A stretch of DNA of 64,000 bases from assembly GCA_020064725.1 (NCBI GenBank), contig JAGTWJ010000008.1, positions 2,356,001 to 2,420,000 of the forward strand, written 5' to 3'. Shown here piece by piece: positions 48,378 to 61,000 of this stretch. How positions within the stretch are numbered: the first letter of the stretch is position 1; each line of letters opens with the position of its first letter. The position numbers were made by a program, and so were the translations under genes. This DNA comes from Drechslerella dactyloides (Eukaryota > Ascomycota > Orbiliomycetes > Orbiliales > Orbiliaceae). The notes below the pieces were generated by a model, which did no database searches, was not told the DNA's origin, and was given only the letters and a program-made list of their open reading frames with translations.

Positions 48378-49721
48378 ATGTCTACCGTCGGCCCCGTCCG
48401 CCAACCTATCGATGTCGCGGCCCTCGAGCGGTACCTCACGACACACGTGCCGCGATGCTTCCGCGCCCCGATCACTCTGAAGCAGGTATCTACAGCTCCA
48501 GTCTCGGTGCTATGCTGGGGTACTCTCCGCTGACAGATGTATCGTTGGATCGCAGTTCGGATATGGTCAGTCGAACCCGACGTACATGCTTATCAACGGC
48601 GACGGCCGCAAGTACGTGATGCGCAAGAAGCCGCCCGGGAGCTTGCTGTCCAAGACCGCGCACGCCGTCGAGCGCGAGTACCGCGTGCTGCATGCCTTGC
48701 AGAACACGCCCGTGCCGACACCGAAAGTCCACGCCTTGTGCGAGGATTCCACAGTTATCGGGACCCCTTTCTACGTGAGCTGCTCTTATCACCGATGTGG
48801 TTTGTCGGCGTGGATATCGTGCTAACCGTGGACGTCTGGCAGATCATGGAGTTCGTGAAGGGTCGGATATTTGAGAACTTTGCCATTCCAGACGTCAGCC
48901 CTACGGATCGCAAGCTAATGTGCGTCTGACATGTCCCCACGGCCAACTTATCTATCGTTGCATGCATTTTAACGTGGATTTGATCATACAGCTGGAAGTC
49001 GGCGATCCAGACGCTCGCCCTCTTGCACTCGATTCCGCCTGCATCCGTCGGCCTGCAATCCTACGGCGCCCCCTCTAACTTCTACTCCCGCCAGATCTCG
49101 ACCTGGACGAAAATTCACGCCTCGCAAGCGCAGGCCGTCGACAAGGAGACCAAGCAGCCCATCGGTGACCTGCCGCACTTCCACGAGATGCTCACCTACT
49201 TCTCCCAGCACCTGCCGCAAGACCGCACGACAATCGTGCACGGGGACTTCAAGATCGATAACCTAATCTACCACCCGACGGAGCCACGCGTCATCGGCAT
49301 CGTCGACTGGGAGCTCAGCACACTCGGACACCCGCTGTCCGACCTCGCTAACCTCCTCACGCCCTTCAGCTACATCGACAAGAACGTGCAGTCGCCAGAT
49401 GAGTTTCGGCTGCACCCGCACAACGTCGATCTGGCGAATCTACCGGGCGTGCCGACGCCAGCGGAACTGCTGGGGTGGTACGCGGACATTGCCGGGTGGG
49501 ATCCCGCGCCGGACATGGACTTTGCCTTCGCGTTCACGCTGATGCGCGGCAGCGCGATCTTCCATGGGATCGCGGCGCGGTACGCGATGCGAGTGGCGAG
49601 CAGCGAGAAGGCGAAGGAGAATGGTGAGAAGCGGTGGGGGTACAGCGAGCTGGCGTGGGCGTATACGCAGAAGCATCGGCGAGCGGCCGAGGCGCGGAAG
49701 CAACCGGAGCCGAAGCTATAG
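48378..49721 (+). CDS. APH-family phosphotransferase, ACAD10/11 N-terminal type
   Basis: Four exons: 48378-48485, 48556-48774, 48843-48919, 48992-49721; 377 residues. All introns are GT-AG, and the third splits an Ile codon in DRKLIWKSAI. The fold is that of aminoglycoside phosphotransferase/choline-kinase-like kinases. Visible motifs: the Gly-rich nucleotide loop FGYGQSNPTY; the Lys in YVMRKKPPG; the catalytic loop HGDFKIDN (His218-Asn225) with its Asp; and the metal-binding Asp240 in IVDWELSTLGHPLSD. The WELSTLGHPLSDLA block is typical of the kinase half of ACAD10/ACAD11, which phosphorylates 4-hydroxyacyl-CoA in animals. In fungi this kinase is commonly a separate gene, as here; no acyl-CoA dehydrogenase gene lies nearby. 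The substrate in this organism is an inference. Confidence 0.93.
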
Positions 49722-50269
49722 CTGTCTAATCTTGCATTATTCTGCCTGTTAGACCGTCAGCAGTTGTATGCGTCACATGTATCATATAGAAATACGATGT
49801 TTGCGTGCGCGTTTTCACGATACGTTCAAGATGGCGGTGTCTGTGTGAGGAGTAGGATCTTCTAGTGACTGTAATATTGTAATCGATAAGCATGAGGAGG
49901 CATGAATCGTGCATGCATTAGTCATTAGAGTCTGCATATAGTGCCGTCAACGCAGACTTAACACCGGGAACCATGATCAACGGTGCATTTACATACATGA
50001 AAGCGATAAAAGGGCAAACCGTGCAACAGAATTTTTTTTCAGGGGGAAGACACACCCGTGCTCCCTCAACGTGCATGTGTACAAGCGTGCGCCATGCATG
50101 CACACTGCAAAAACTAATCAACGTATTATACCACAATGCACCGTATCGTGGACATCCAATAGACATATATAAGGAAATGCTTGTCATGAGTCAGTAAGCA
50201 AGGAGCGATATATGTACGCCCCCACGTGCAACATCAATGCAGACGTAACAATAAAAATCCTAGACTTCA
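49722..50269. other. Convergent intergenic spacer
   Basis: Lies between the stops of the phosphotransferase (plus) and the surface-protein gene (minus). No gene. ATGCATGC octamers at 49911 and 50094. Confidence 0.6.
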
Positions 50270-51130
50270 TCACCAAATCACCATTAAGATGCCCCAGAAT
50301 ACACTCACGGCAGCCATACCCACGGCCGCCTGCGCCCTTAACCCGCGCCACCCATTGGCAGGACTACACCGATAACCCAGCGCCTCCCAGTACGCACAGC
50401 CCCTCGGCGCATATGACTCCGCTGCGGCAATCGCGATAGTCTGCGGCTGCTGGACGACGACGGTGGTCGCCGGGGGCTGAACGTAGACCATGTACGTCGT
50501 GTAGACCTGCGGGTACTGCACGGTTACGAGCTGGGTCACAGGGGCGACCTGGACTACGACGGTGGAAGGGGCCGGATAGACGTATGCGACGGATTGGCCC
50601 ACGACTACGCTGCCGCAGGCCCCGCTACCACCATTGCCGGCTTGGCCGTCGCCGGAATTGTAGTTGCCGGAATTACCGTTGCCGCAGTTGTAGTTGCCAG
50701 AGTTGTTGTCGCCTTGGTTGCCATTGCCGGAGTTGTTACAACCGCTGTTGTCGAGGCCGGAGTTCGCGCACTGGCGTTTGGAGTGTTCGGAATTTGTACC
50801 TTGGTCTTCTTGATTCGAATCTGCGGGCGCATCTGTGTCCTCCTCTTCTTCTTCTTCAGGGTAGTATATCGGCCAGGGGTCCGGCAGGGGTAGTGCAGTG
50901 GTGGTTGTCGCGTGGATGGTCGTGGCTGTGACAGCAGGCATATGAACGGTAACTAGACTGCCGGGTGTGGCATCTGAATTCTTGGTGTTAGGCTGGAGAG
51001 GCGACTGCGGTAGCCATTGCTCGACCGTGTGCCGTAGACGGGTCCATAACGCGGGCGAGGCCGAGGTTGCGTCTATGGACAGGGCGGTGATGAGGAGGAT
51101 GAGCGACGGTGATGTCGATAATGGGCGCAT
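50270..51130 (-). CDS. Cell-surface protein: Kex2 site, pentapeptide repeats, GPI-like tail
   Basis: Minus strand, single exon, 286 residues. Signal peptide at about 1-24 (SLILLITALSIDATSAS). A prodomain-like Thr/Pro/Glu region contains EEEEEE (92-97) and ends with KR-Q at 118-120, a Kex2 protease site. Immediately after, residues 122-171 form ten tandem five-residue units of form x-N-S-G-x (for example DNSGC, NNSGN, YNCGN, GNSGN), with some Asn/Ser replaced toward the end. A Val/Tyr/Pro-rich beta-like region follows (STVVVQVAPVTQ, TTVVVQQPQTI). Two cysteines lie in CAYWEALGYRC, and a hydrophobic C-terminus at 267-286 resembles a GPI-anchor signal. The unit is like the Nx-G pentapeptide repeats of mycobacterial PPE proteins. 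A cell-wall or surface role is inferred; no named family is recognised. Confidence 0.82.
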   Translation of the reverse strand: MRPLSTSPSLILLITALSIDATSASPALWTRLRHTVEQWLPQSPLQPNTKNSDATPGSLVTVHMPAVTATTIHATTTTALPLPDPWPIYYPEEEEEEDTDAPADSNQEDQGTNSEHSKRQCANSGLDNSGCNNSGNGNQGDNNSGNYNCGNGNSGNYNSGDGQAGNGGSGACGSVVVGQSVAYVYPAPSTVVVQVAPVTQLVTVQYPQVYTTYMVYVQPPATTVVVQQPQTIAIAAAESYAPRGCAYWEALGYRCSPANGWRGLRAQAAVGMAAVSVFWGILMVIW

Positions 51131-53832
51131 TGTGGATGATTATGAGTGTAATGAATAATGCTGTCGGTGTGTGACGGCCTCGTGTGGTATTCAGGCGTCT
51201 TGAAGCTGCAGTCCGGGGCCGCGATGCAGCAAATGTATGGTGACAGGCGACGCGTTGTGGTGTTGCAGATTGCGTATACCAATCACGTTCTCCCGCAGAG
51301 TTTCGGCAACCGGCAGCCAAGTTTGAACTTTGTAGAGGACCCAGAAATGAAGGTTGCGTTGACTGGCGGGCTGCAATGGTGGAGACTGTAGCTCCTCTGT
51401 CCAGACGGGCGGATCTGTGTACTGGTACCAGCTGGGTATGTAACGATACCTCGCAGCCGCGGTGCTCGTACGGGCTGCCTGCACCGAGGGTGTTTGCGTT
51501 TGTCCGAATCGATGGCTACTGGCTGGCTGCAGGTGGCACAGCGCTCCGGAATCCAGTACGTCTATCTGTCTGTCTTTACTTCCAAAAGTAAATCCAGCGG
51601 TCGATGCTGGCGATTTCGATCACCAAAGGAGCGATGAAAGGTCGTAAGAGGAAAAAAAGGAGCGAGTGGGATGGCGTCGAAAGAGGGACGTATGCAATAT
51701 GTATCTGTCCGGTGGAGTCGACGTTTGTCTGCGAGCGCTGTGGGAAGGAGCGAAGGCCGTGATGAGGTCACCAGGCCAGACGGTCACGCCCTGCAAAGAA
51801 ATCGGACCAAGTCGACTCCTTGCTTGCTTCCCGGTTCGTGAGATTCGAATCCAGCCAGGTGGGTGGGGAGTAGAAATTCCAGGAATGACTGTCGCCTGTG
51901 AATACTCGAAGGTTGGGAATAACTCGCCGGGAAATGCAGCGCGGGAGACGGCCTTATAGGTACCTCGAGTTCATGCGCCTTGTCGAGCCAGATCGATGCC
52001 GTGCTCCCAAATTAGCTGCAGCGGTGGATACGCAGGCCATGCAGCAGGCTTCTGGCTGTCCAGGCCCGGCCCTTCAATCACCGAATGATCCATCGATCGC
52101 TCGCCGTGGTTGGCTATGTCATATCTCCGCCGTCCCGGAACGACAAGCCATTCGCGGCCATTCTGCACTGCAGTAGACAGGCCTGCTAGCCGTCACTTGG
52201 CCCATTCGTCAAGCCACCGCCAATCGCCGCAATCGTCCCGAGACAGAAAACACATTGCTCCCGTATCAAACGTATCCATTGGCATTTGCATCCTCTCGGT
52301 CCGAGTCCCGTGCTGTAAAAGCGTATGCATGCATAGGCAAGCACACTTGCATCCACTGTGTACGTATGCGCCGATGATAGGGGCAGGCTGCCGGATGGCC
52401 GATTCAACAATATTACTTCGAAGCAAGGGTCCGACTAGTCAGATTCGAAGCTGAGAGATGTATCAGTAGCAGCTCTACAGCTGGTTAGATCGTGATGTGA
52501 TCGAATGGCGGCTCTACTCTACCCGCCGGGCTCCCGAGCTACCCTGGTGGACTTCTGACTTACATACGTTCCATGGCATCTTATGAGCCTCGGACTATTA
52601 ACGGGCTGACTGGGGTAGGCCGGCTGGCTCTGTCTTGTCCAGCGCATTCTGCGAGTCGATTTGATGGTGCAGGCCGGAAATTCGGGAGGTTGGTGAACTG
52701 AGTTGGCGAAACGTCAATTGCGAAACACATTTCCTGGCGGCACTCACCGGCAGCATTTTAAGTAACTCGCACTTAACGACGTCACATTCCTATTTGTAAA
52801 ATAACCTGGAATATTATCTATCCTACGCGTCTTCGTCATGTTGAGCTCTGCCACTGTCTTTCGAACGCATGGAAACCCGCTATAGAGGCGCACTTCCGGC
52901 CACATTTCGTGCACTCGTAAATGTTAGCTCTGAGCTCTGGAACAAGAACCCGTCGCATTTGCCAGCAACCTTGTCGCACAGCATCTCTCTTAGCTTGTCC
53001 TGCAGGCGACTTAAATCCCTCGGGCCCTCTCGATCTTCTCACTTGCGTGTACTGCAGTATTCTTCTCGGATTCCGGCATGCGAACTACTGCGCGTAACCG
53101 GGGATAAGCAGATTTGGATGTGGACTTTAAAATATCTATATCCTGTAGTTAGCCGAGTATCTGCGAAGCGAGATGATAGTGCTTTAGATTGTGGCTGTGT
53201 CGGTGATATCGATAGGTGAGCGTAGATCTTGAAGTTTAGAAGATATAACTAATGATAGCTCTGGGTTATATACTGGCATCGTTGTAGCGCATTCAATTGT
53301 AGTATCTGGGTTTGGTTTCCCATATTTGGCTCATGAATCCAATAGCGTACAGGATAATTAAAGGCGGCCAGGCTTGAACCTGATTTATATGCACAGGCAC
53401 CGGCCAAAATACAACGTAGACATGATATCTAGGGATCTAGTCTTGAAACCGTCTTTTAGCCTAGCTAGACAGCCACTCCTCGGGGTTGCCGAAGGAGCGA
53501 GGATTTGGAGATACATTATAGGAACTAAGTAAGTAGTAATTTACAACCGGCCTATAGCCCACCCACAATTAATAGATGCAAATAACATGCACATGAACAC
53601 CAACAAATATAGCCTCCAGGTCGACAACGCTGAGAAGCCTAAGAAGGCATTGATACAGAAGGGAAAATATTGTCTCATAAATCAGACTGCCAGGACTTAA
53701 GCCTAGCAAAGAGAAACTCAAAAATGACGAGAGTTAAAAGAGGCGTCCAGTATGAAATCCAAACGTCTTCAGGTAGGGCCGGACATCGGAACAGAGAATA
53801 GAAGAGCATGCGACGCGTGTGCCAGAGAGACT
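51131..53832. other. Intergenic
   Basis: No gene seen in 2.7 kb. Small frames on both strands (51376-51591, 51666-51959, 52110-52454) have no recognisable products. From about 53100 the DNA turns A+T-rich. The part next to 51130 should hold the surface-protein promoter. Confidence 0.5.
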
Positions 53833-55019
53833 CTAACTTCTATAGCTACCTCTCAAGTGATTCAGAGCAACTTTGCTGGCCATCGCCTTCGCCTCTTTCT
53901 TCGTGGGCGCCCAGCTCGTTGACTCCCCTGCATACTTGTCTCCGATATTAACGGTGCTCCACCACTTGATATGGTCGCCACTTTTCCCGTTATCCATATC
54001 GGTATATATCGGGGCCGGGAGGCGATGTTTCTCGCAGTACTCTTTCAACTCCTTGATGTAGTCTCCGATTCCGCGGGATATGTGCGGAGTATACGAGCTC
54101 GAACCCGAGGTGACGTACATTCCCAGCCCTGGCGCTGCGGTACCCGGCCGAGCAATTTGAGCAGGATCGTCAAGCGAGTAGCCGCGGTAGCCGCTCGATG
54201 GCATCCTTGAGTGCCGGGAGGTGGAGGACGAGCCAGGATGTCCAAACGGCGAAGAGGATGATCCGGAGTCTGTTAACCTCAGCGCAGCGAGCCGCGGATC
54301 CACACTGACGGATGAATATACTCCGATATACTGTTCGTAGTTGGCCTTGCACTGCATCGCGTACGGCTTTATGAGGACGTAGAACCAGTTTCTGAGCTCC
54401 AGATAGCCATCGGCGCCGCGGTCATGGTGGATCCCGCCAATGTACGCCTGGAACGTTCGCGCGAGCGCTTGGTCGTCTGGACGGCGGTCTGGCGGGGAAG
54501 ATCGTATGTATGCGGTTAGATTGACGCGCTGGCAGAGGTTGGAGAGAACTGACGGCGCCAGGAGAGCTTGTCGCATAGCCTAAAGGAGACGATGAGACGC
54601 GCGCTGTCAGCTAGATTTTCCACAACAGGCAGCGACGGCGCCGGGCAGCCAGCTGCCGCCAACGGTTGTGTGAAATGTAGTTTTAGGTAGATGCAGAGGT
54701 AGCTTCTACTTACCGTGAGATCATGGGCCTTGCAGTCGATGAACTCAGTGTACAGGAAGTCGCTGACGAGAGCGGTGAGTAATCCCTCCCCGAAGAACGC
54801 CGCCCGCTCGTTCAGCGTCATGTCGTTCGGGTCGAGGGCTCGCCGACTGACTCTCGGCAAGAATACAAGACGCTGCATTTCCTCGTTGGTAAATTCGAGC
54901 ATCTGAGGTGGCCAGCCCTTATAGTGATCGTCTGGAGGGTTGAGTTCTGGGTAGTTGGCGAACCATGGCGGCGAAGAAGCACGAGGCTGCGGAGACGATC
55001 GGGTGCTGCCTGCGAGCAT
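53833..55019 (-). CDS. RNase III-fold plus dsRBD protein, active site mostly lost
   Basis: Minus strand, two exons: 55019-54714 and 54579-53833 (intron GTAAGT...TTTAG, 134 nt); 350 residues. The ATG at 55019 is the first in frame. Residues 42-160 follow the RNase III domain: LNERAAFFGEGLLTALVSDFLY (70-90) aligns with the NERLEFLGD signature, and ALARTFQAYIGGIHHDRG (140-155) aligns with the ADxxEAxIGAxxxDxG helix. Against the E. coli acidic residues, E71 is kept (E38), the second Glu is Ala (E41), Asp45 is Glu, Asp114 is Arg and Glu117 is Gln, so dsRNA cleavage is unlikely. A Ser/Gly/Pro linker follows, then a dsRNA-binding domain (about 280-347) ending PTKKEAKAMASKVALNHL. It resembles the mitochondrial large-ribosomal protein mL44/Mrpl3 type in layout, but no clear targeting sequence is seen. 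Confidence 0.85.
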
Positions 55020-58000
55020 TGCAACCGTTGTATGCGCAATATGTTGAAGAATACAATAGAATTTAATCGAGGTCCAAGAATACACTGAAGATTCGTGTAC
55101 TTGGGACAGCTAAAAGTTTTACCAGGCATCGATAAGTATTGGAGCAGCAAGGGGGCCATGTGCTGGCCTACGTGATGGAAAGGGGGGAACAAGAGCGTCC
55201 GGGTGAAGACCAGGAGAAGACATACTCTTGAATGTTGGTTGGGCTGGATACAAAATTGTTCCTTCGCAAAGTACAGGTACCCGAGAAGCAACGATATCTT
55301 TCAATTGATAGCAATTGGAACAGCCCGTTAATGACCGCCGTAAACTGGATAAACTTGAGAGAGGAAAACGGGAAAACTTTAACGTAAAATGTGGAATGCC
55401 TTCTAGATAACAGTCAGCATATATCGCCACGTAGAGTATGACACCGCTCTGAGAATGGTGAATCATGGACGGGATAAACGGAAATTTATATTAATCTTCT
55501 CAATAGTTGATTGATAACAGACCGACAGATTATGAGCTCATGTGCTACGCATATGTGAGCCTACCAGTGTGGAGCCGCTGTCTCCGCCTCATGATTTCGA
55601 GAAAGATTGTCGACGGGCTTCTGGTCTTCCACGAATTAGCTCGAGCGCTTGTTCCGTGAAGGACGTTGAAACCAAACAAACTCGGTGCGGGCACGGACGG
55701 CGAGTGCGGTGAGCAAACCAGGTAGAGGATAGGCACCTTACCACGGCGCGGGTTGTATGCTGTGCACGGAATCCTAGGAAGTGTGAATGAAAAGCGGTAC
55801 GATGATCCTAGGCTTCGATAAGTATCGATACCAATTGCAAGGGAGAGCCAGGGGTACGGCCAACAGCAACAGCATCCGCGCCGCTGTGCCCGAAAAAAAA
55901 ACAAGGATATGGACCAGGGAATGAAGAAGCTAAGCGGGTGGATTTACCTTCATCCGAGACGTAGCTAGGAATTCAAGATACGGTGGCAGAAAGACAGTCA
56001 GTTGAAGTCATAGGTCACGTTGGGCAGCAGGACTGGCGTCTGTGCCATGCCTGATAGCCATCCCGCGTGCCTGCGTGAATCGTTGGGCAATCAAGTTCGG
56101 AAAAGTCACAATCTGATCAGTCTTTGATGCATACCGTGAACCGGATATTCGTGTACCAGAAATTTTCGAGGTGGCTATAGGGGCTATTCAGTCCGGTTGG
56201 TAGGTGACGAAATTTGGCATGACTGGCGTAGTCGTCGTGAGGACGAGTGTATCCAATCGACCGGACTCGTGGTCGACGTGGATCCTATGTCTCCTTCTAC
56301 GACTATTTTTTTAGACCCGCCCATTCGAGCAAAGTGGCAGTTCAAAAAGAACGGAATAAAAGCCCGAGTCTCGAAAAGCCGAATTTTGGATCGATAGGGT
56401 TGTGCCGCTGCTTGTCGATGGGAAAAGCATGGAGCGGAATGTTCCGTCTAATTAGATTAGTTCGGCTCGTAAAAGGAATTGGTAGGTGTATATCTAAACG
56501 TCGCGTACGTGGTGGCAGACGGAGGCCAGCCCAACGGCCATGTGGAAGCAAGACTTCTGTGCCACATAGACAGGGGTAGAGTACTGCCCGCGACACAATT
56601 GTACCAGTGAATCGGCTATTGATGCTTTCAACATCCATGCATGTTCGTTCGCGGCACGGGAGCCAGGCGGTCAAAGAGGCTCCACGTATGACCGAAAAGT
56701 ATCCCCAGTAGCACAAGTTCTGATACTTTGAGCAATGAGCCTAGCCGTGCACATTTGATATGATCAAAATCTCGAGATTCACCGTAAACTCTGAGCCTTT
56801 TCTCTTTGAGCGTCTTCGGGGAATACTTTTGTGATATATGAGGCGTGAATATTCATGTTGTTTGAGATTGCAACGCTACAGTGCAGTGCAACTGCCATTT
56901 ACACTTGTCTGAGTTATGCGCAGTCCCGAAATCCATGCAACTTTTGCAAGCAGAGGGCCAAACAATAGCATTGTTTGCTGCAGTCTAACAGGAGCTCGCT
57001 ACTGGCACAGACGCTGCAGCATGCGGCGCTGGTTGGGCGGTGTCGAGTCGAACAATACCGACGCCCAACACAACGCCGCGTTGCAAGCGCCATCTGGCTT
57101 CGTCTGTGTCACGTGAGATTGCCTTACTGCCCGATTTGGACATGCTCTTGGCGGACTGTCCAATGGGAACCATGCCGCGAGAACGCCGTGGCGGCACAGC
57201 GGCGTAAGATACGAGCTGGACGGGATCCTAGGGACGCCTTGGTTGATGGGGGGCCTGATGTTTGGTACCTAGGGTTTCCGTGACCGTGGGTCAATTTGTG
57301 ATGGTCCCACTTGCCGTTAACGCTTTGTGAACACAGGTCAACTTGCCTCCAATCATGATCATTGCTTTGGTTGAGAACGTTGGCCGTGGTCTCGTGCCCG
57401 AATTTCGCAATTTTTTCTGTTATGGAGCTGAGTTGCGGTGGAAGGCACAGAATCGCGGGACTCGTCATACGAGACTTGCGTCTGACAAATCATCGGCTTA
57501 TTCAACCTTTTGCATGGGAATATCCCTCAATTATCAGATTTCCCCCGGGTCCGGATCCGTCAATAGTTCGTAGCCAAAACCTCGGGAAGTATAGCTGGAA
57601 AGAGAGATTGAAACGAATGCAGGTCGGCGGCACAGCACGTTGGATTGTCCGACAGGGCATATTGTGGCACGGCACGGCTGTTTATGTATGTATTCGATTG
57701 ATTCTCTGTTTGCATGGACAGCTTGAATTGATGTATATATCCGCGCTCCGTATATGCACCTACCCGTCCCCATTATATCATATGGCGTGGCTATATATAA
57801 TTGATCTTGAGGTAGCTAGAGAAAGAAAACATGACATATCAGCCTTCTACGGAATGGCACAGACCTAGTTAATTCTTCCTGTGTCTTCCGATCAAGGCGG
57901 CCGACTCATGCAGCTCGTTTTGTTATTGAATTTCTATTGTAACCCGGGCTGACGACATTGCATATACGGAAGAGCATGTCGCAATTGTGTGAAACTTTTC

Positions 58001-61000
58001 CCCAAGAACATTAGCCTTGTTTTCATGACTTGTGATAAAATTTTACACCATGAGGTCAACAAGAGCCCAGCTTGTAAGATTTCCAGCTTTGGGCTCATCG
58101 GGCGGAAGGTAATTTTGTTGCTCTGTGCTATAACGAACGGAACTTTGGATCCCATTAGATGCATACAGTAAAGATACTGAGAAGCGTGGCGGCCAGACAT
58201 GTTAGAGCTAGAGAGGAAGGCAACATCTATACAGCTCCTTTTCTATCTATCAGCTGATACTTACATCACTACTGAAGTATTTACTGCGGGGTTTCCAACT
58301 TGGAAGGATGTCACCCTGAGCCATCTGTCATGTACACATAGCTGAACGTCAAGTACATATGATTCGGGATACTATCTCGATCCGATAGGGCCGCGACTCC
58401 AGATCAATGGATGCATCACTCCACAATGGAAGCTGGCGCCTGTCACCGCTCTGGAGGCTTTCTGGCGCACACGAAGATGTATGATGAAATTAACTCGGAT
58501 AGTTACATGACCTCTGTCTATACCGCACCCTCGACTTGGTAGCGTATGAACCCGACTCCAGTCACTAAAACACGAATTTTGTTCGGCTTGGACGGACTTG
58601 TGTTGAACACGGGGATACGTGTCTATACCATCGGATGATTTGCTGTGCATGTGGAGCCATAAGGCAGCCGCGCAGCATCGTTTGAGTCTTGTGCCAGGGC
58701 CTCATGCCACAACCAGCCGCAGGACGCGCCACCCCCGACCACGAGACCTGCCCTGCAGCCACAACGGAGCGCAACGGACCGCAACGAAACAATTTGTGTT
58801 GGAGGGGCACGCTCTGACAGGTTTTCGCTCCCGGTCATTTGTAAATTTAAAATCGGTAATTCGGCAGACTTATAGAACATGTCTTTAACAAGTCTATTTA
58901 AAGGCTTAGCTAGCCTTTAAGCAGATAGTGCTACTGATAATATATGCATCTACCCGTTTGCAAAGTAGGTGCTTGTATGCGCATATCTCGCATGGTATTG
59001 GGAGTGCTGTATGCCTCAACACACCAAAATGCCAAGTTATAACACTCCCTGCATCTAGCGGCTCCGGTCGTATATATACCCGCTCACGACAATGAGATAC
59101 ACAAGAACTTGGTGTAACTTACTGAACTCGAGGTGTCGATACACGATATTGCTTTACTGGAGACAGTTTGCACTCGTGTAGGCCGTCGCGCGTCGCGAGG
59201 TTGACGTTCTGGCCGTGAGCGTAAAGCGACGGGCCGTATTGACCTCAAATCTAGACGATTGGTGGTTGATGACACCATTTGCATCGCAAATGTCGCCATC
59301 GACAACCCCTCATCGCAAAGCGTTGTCAGCACAACGCCAAATTGAATTCCCGCCCCTGACTGACCTCTCATCACTTCCGCGGAGGTGACGACTGTGGGTC
59401 GCTTTCTAAGGCGAAGAGTGCCGCATTGTGGACGGAGGTGTGCGCGCTGGGCTTACCAGCCTCGGCTTTATGTAAGGATTTATTTAACTAAAGAAGTAAG
59501 AGAATTCGAATGACGGAAAAGTTACAGGCAGCCGCTGAATGCCTCGCCTATGCGCGTTCGGAATTCTTCGACTCGAATTCTGTGGGGTTTCCCTGCATTT
59601 TGATGAGACTAGCTGCGGAGGAATGCAGCCGGGGTGAGGTCACACGTCCACAGCCCCGTCGACAGAATCTTGCATCTCTGGAACTCCCAGACCGGGATTA
59701 TTCCCGATGGATCAGATGAGAGGGAATCCTGGCTCCCGCACTGTCTCGACGGAAGCTAATTGAACCAATTCGGTGTTTGGAGAGTCGAAAATCGTCGGAT
59801 TTTCAGGTCACACTGAAATCTTTTTTTGATTCCTGTAGCCCTTGGAGCAGGTCTGAAGTCTGCCCGCATGCACCCAATGCAAGCAGACCCTGCAATGCCT
59901 GGCAAAAATTCCGTAGCATGTACATATGTCGTGATCATGGGATGCTCTACTGCAACTTGATCCTAGATGGTGTTTGTCCTGTTTGCACGTGTGGAAATGG
60001 TTGGATATGAATTTCCGTGATTTTTGCTAGCTAGTTGTCGACGATCCGGGAAGCTAGGCAGGGAACGGGTTAGGCGATGGTACACGGACGTTGATTCATT
60101 AGCCTTTGAGCTCACGCGGAAATTTCTTAGTTCGCTGCTAGTTTGGTGGACTGGAACGGATGTGGAAGCCTTAGCGACAGTAGGAGGTCATAAGAGTCCG
60201 GTTTTGATACAACTGCCGGTCAAAAAATGGAAAATTAACCTTGACCGCACGTCTCAAAGCCGCGTGCTGAACTGCTTTTAACCGTACGTGTCCATTCGAA
60301 GAGGACCGACTAGAGCTGTTGACTTGACTTGACATCATAAGTCACAATCGCGGACTAGTCTCGGCGTCGGCACATATCAGGAAAACTGATGCGAGCCGAA
60401 GGTGCATGCCCTTGATGCAGAGCCGTGAAGGAGGAGGTGTGATGCTGTGAATTAAAACCAGGATGTAGTCCTTCCTCCCGGTGAAGGGGGGGTTCGTCTG
60501 CCTAACGTTATGTGGTGTGGGGGGCCAAATTAACGCTGCATCCATCCGGATTCCGTCCTGTGCAACAGCTCTGCACGACAGCCCACAAAATAACCGTTCT
60601 CTGCCCGCGATTGGACCCGCGTAAGGCATCTTTCAAGCCCCGTATGATGTGATCGCGGCCAACCCCGCCCAGCAATGTTGAAGCTTTCTGTCTCGCTGCA
60701 TTGGCAAATGCTTGACGACGGGACAAGCCTGGACAAGAGCCAGACAATGCGACAATTCGACGACATCGCATGAAAGATGTAGAGATCTTGAGATCTAGCT
60801 GTGGTTGATATCGATACGTCAAATTTCCACCACAACAGTAGAATATTATAGCCGCCGCCAACTGCCTGTTCAATATGGACGAAGTCGATCTAATGACTAT
60901 GACCCACGTTTTGGCACTGGCACTACGCGTGGACAACCCTGAAAGAGGGAAAATGCGGCCTGAGAGAAGAAGCTTCGGACTGTGGGCCGGGGCCCTTCCC

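Noticed and set aside
51839..51857. GATTCGAATCC resembling a tRNA T-loop
   Set aside because: The bases flanking the loop do not pair into a T stem and no acceptor stem fits.
57362..57868. 168-codon open frame
   Set aside because: No recognisable domain, signal or homolog; other frames of similar length run through the same bases.
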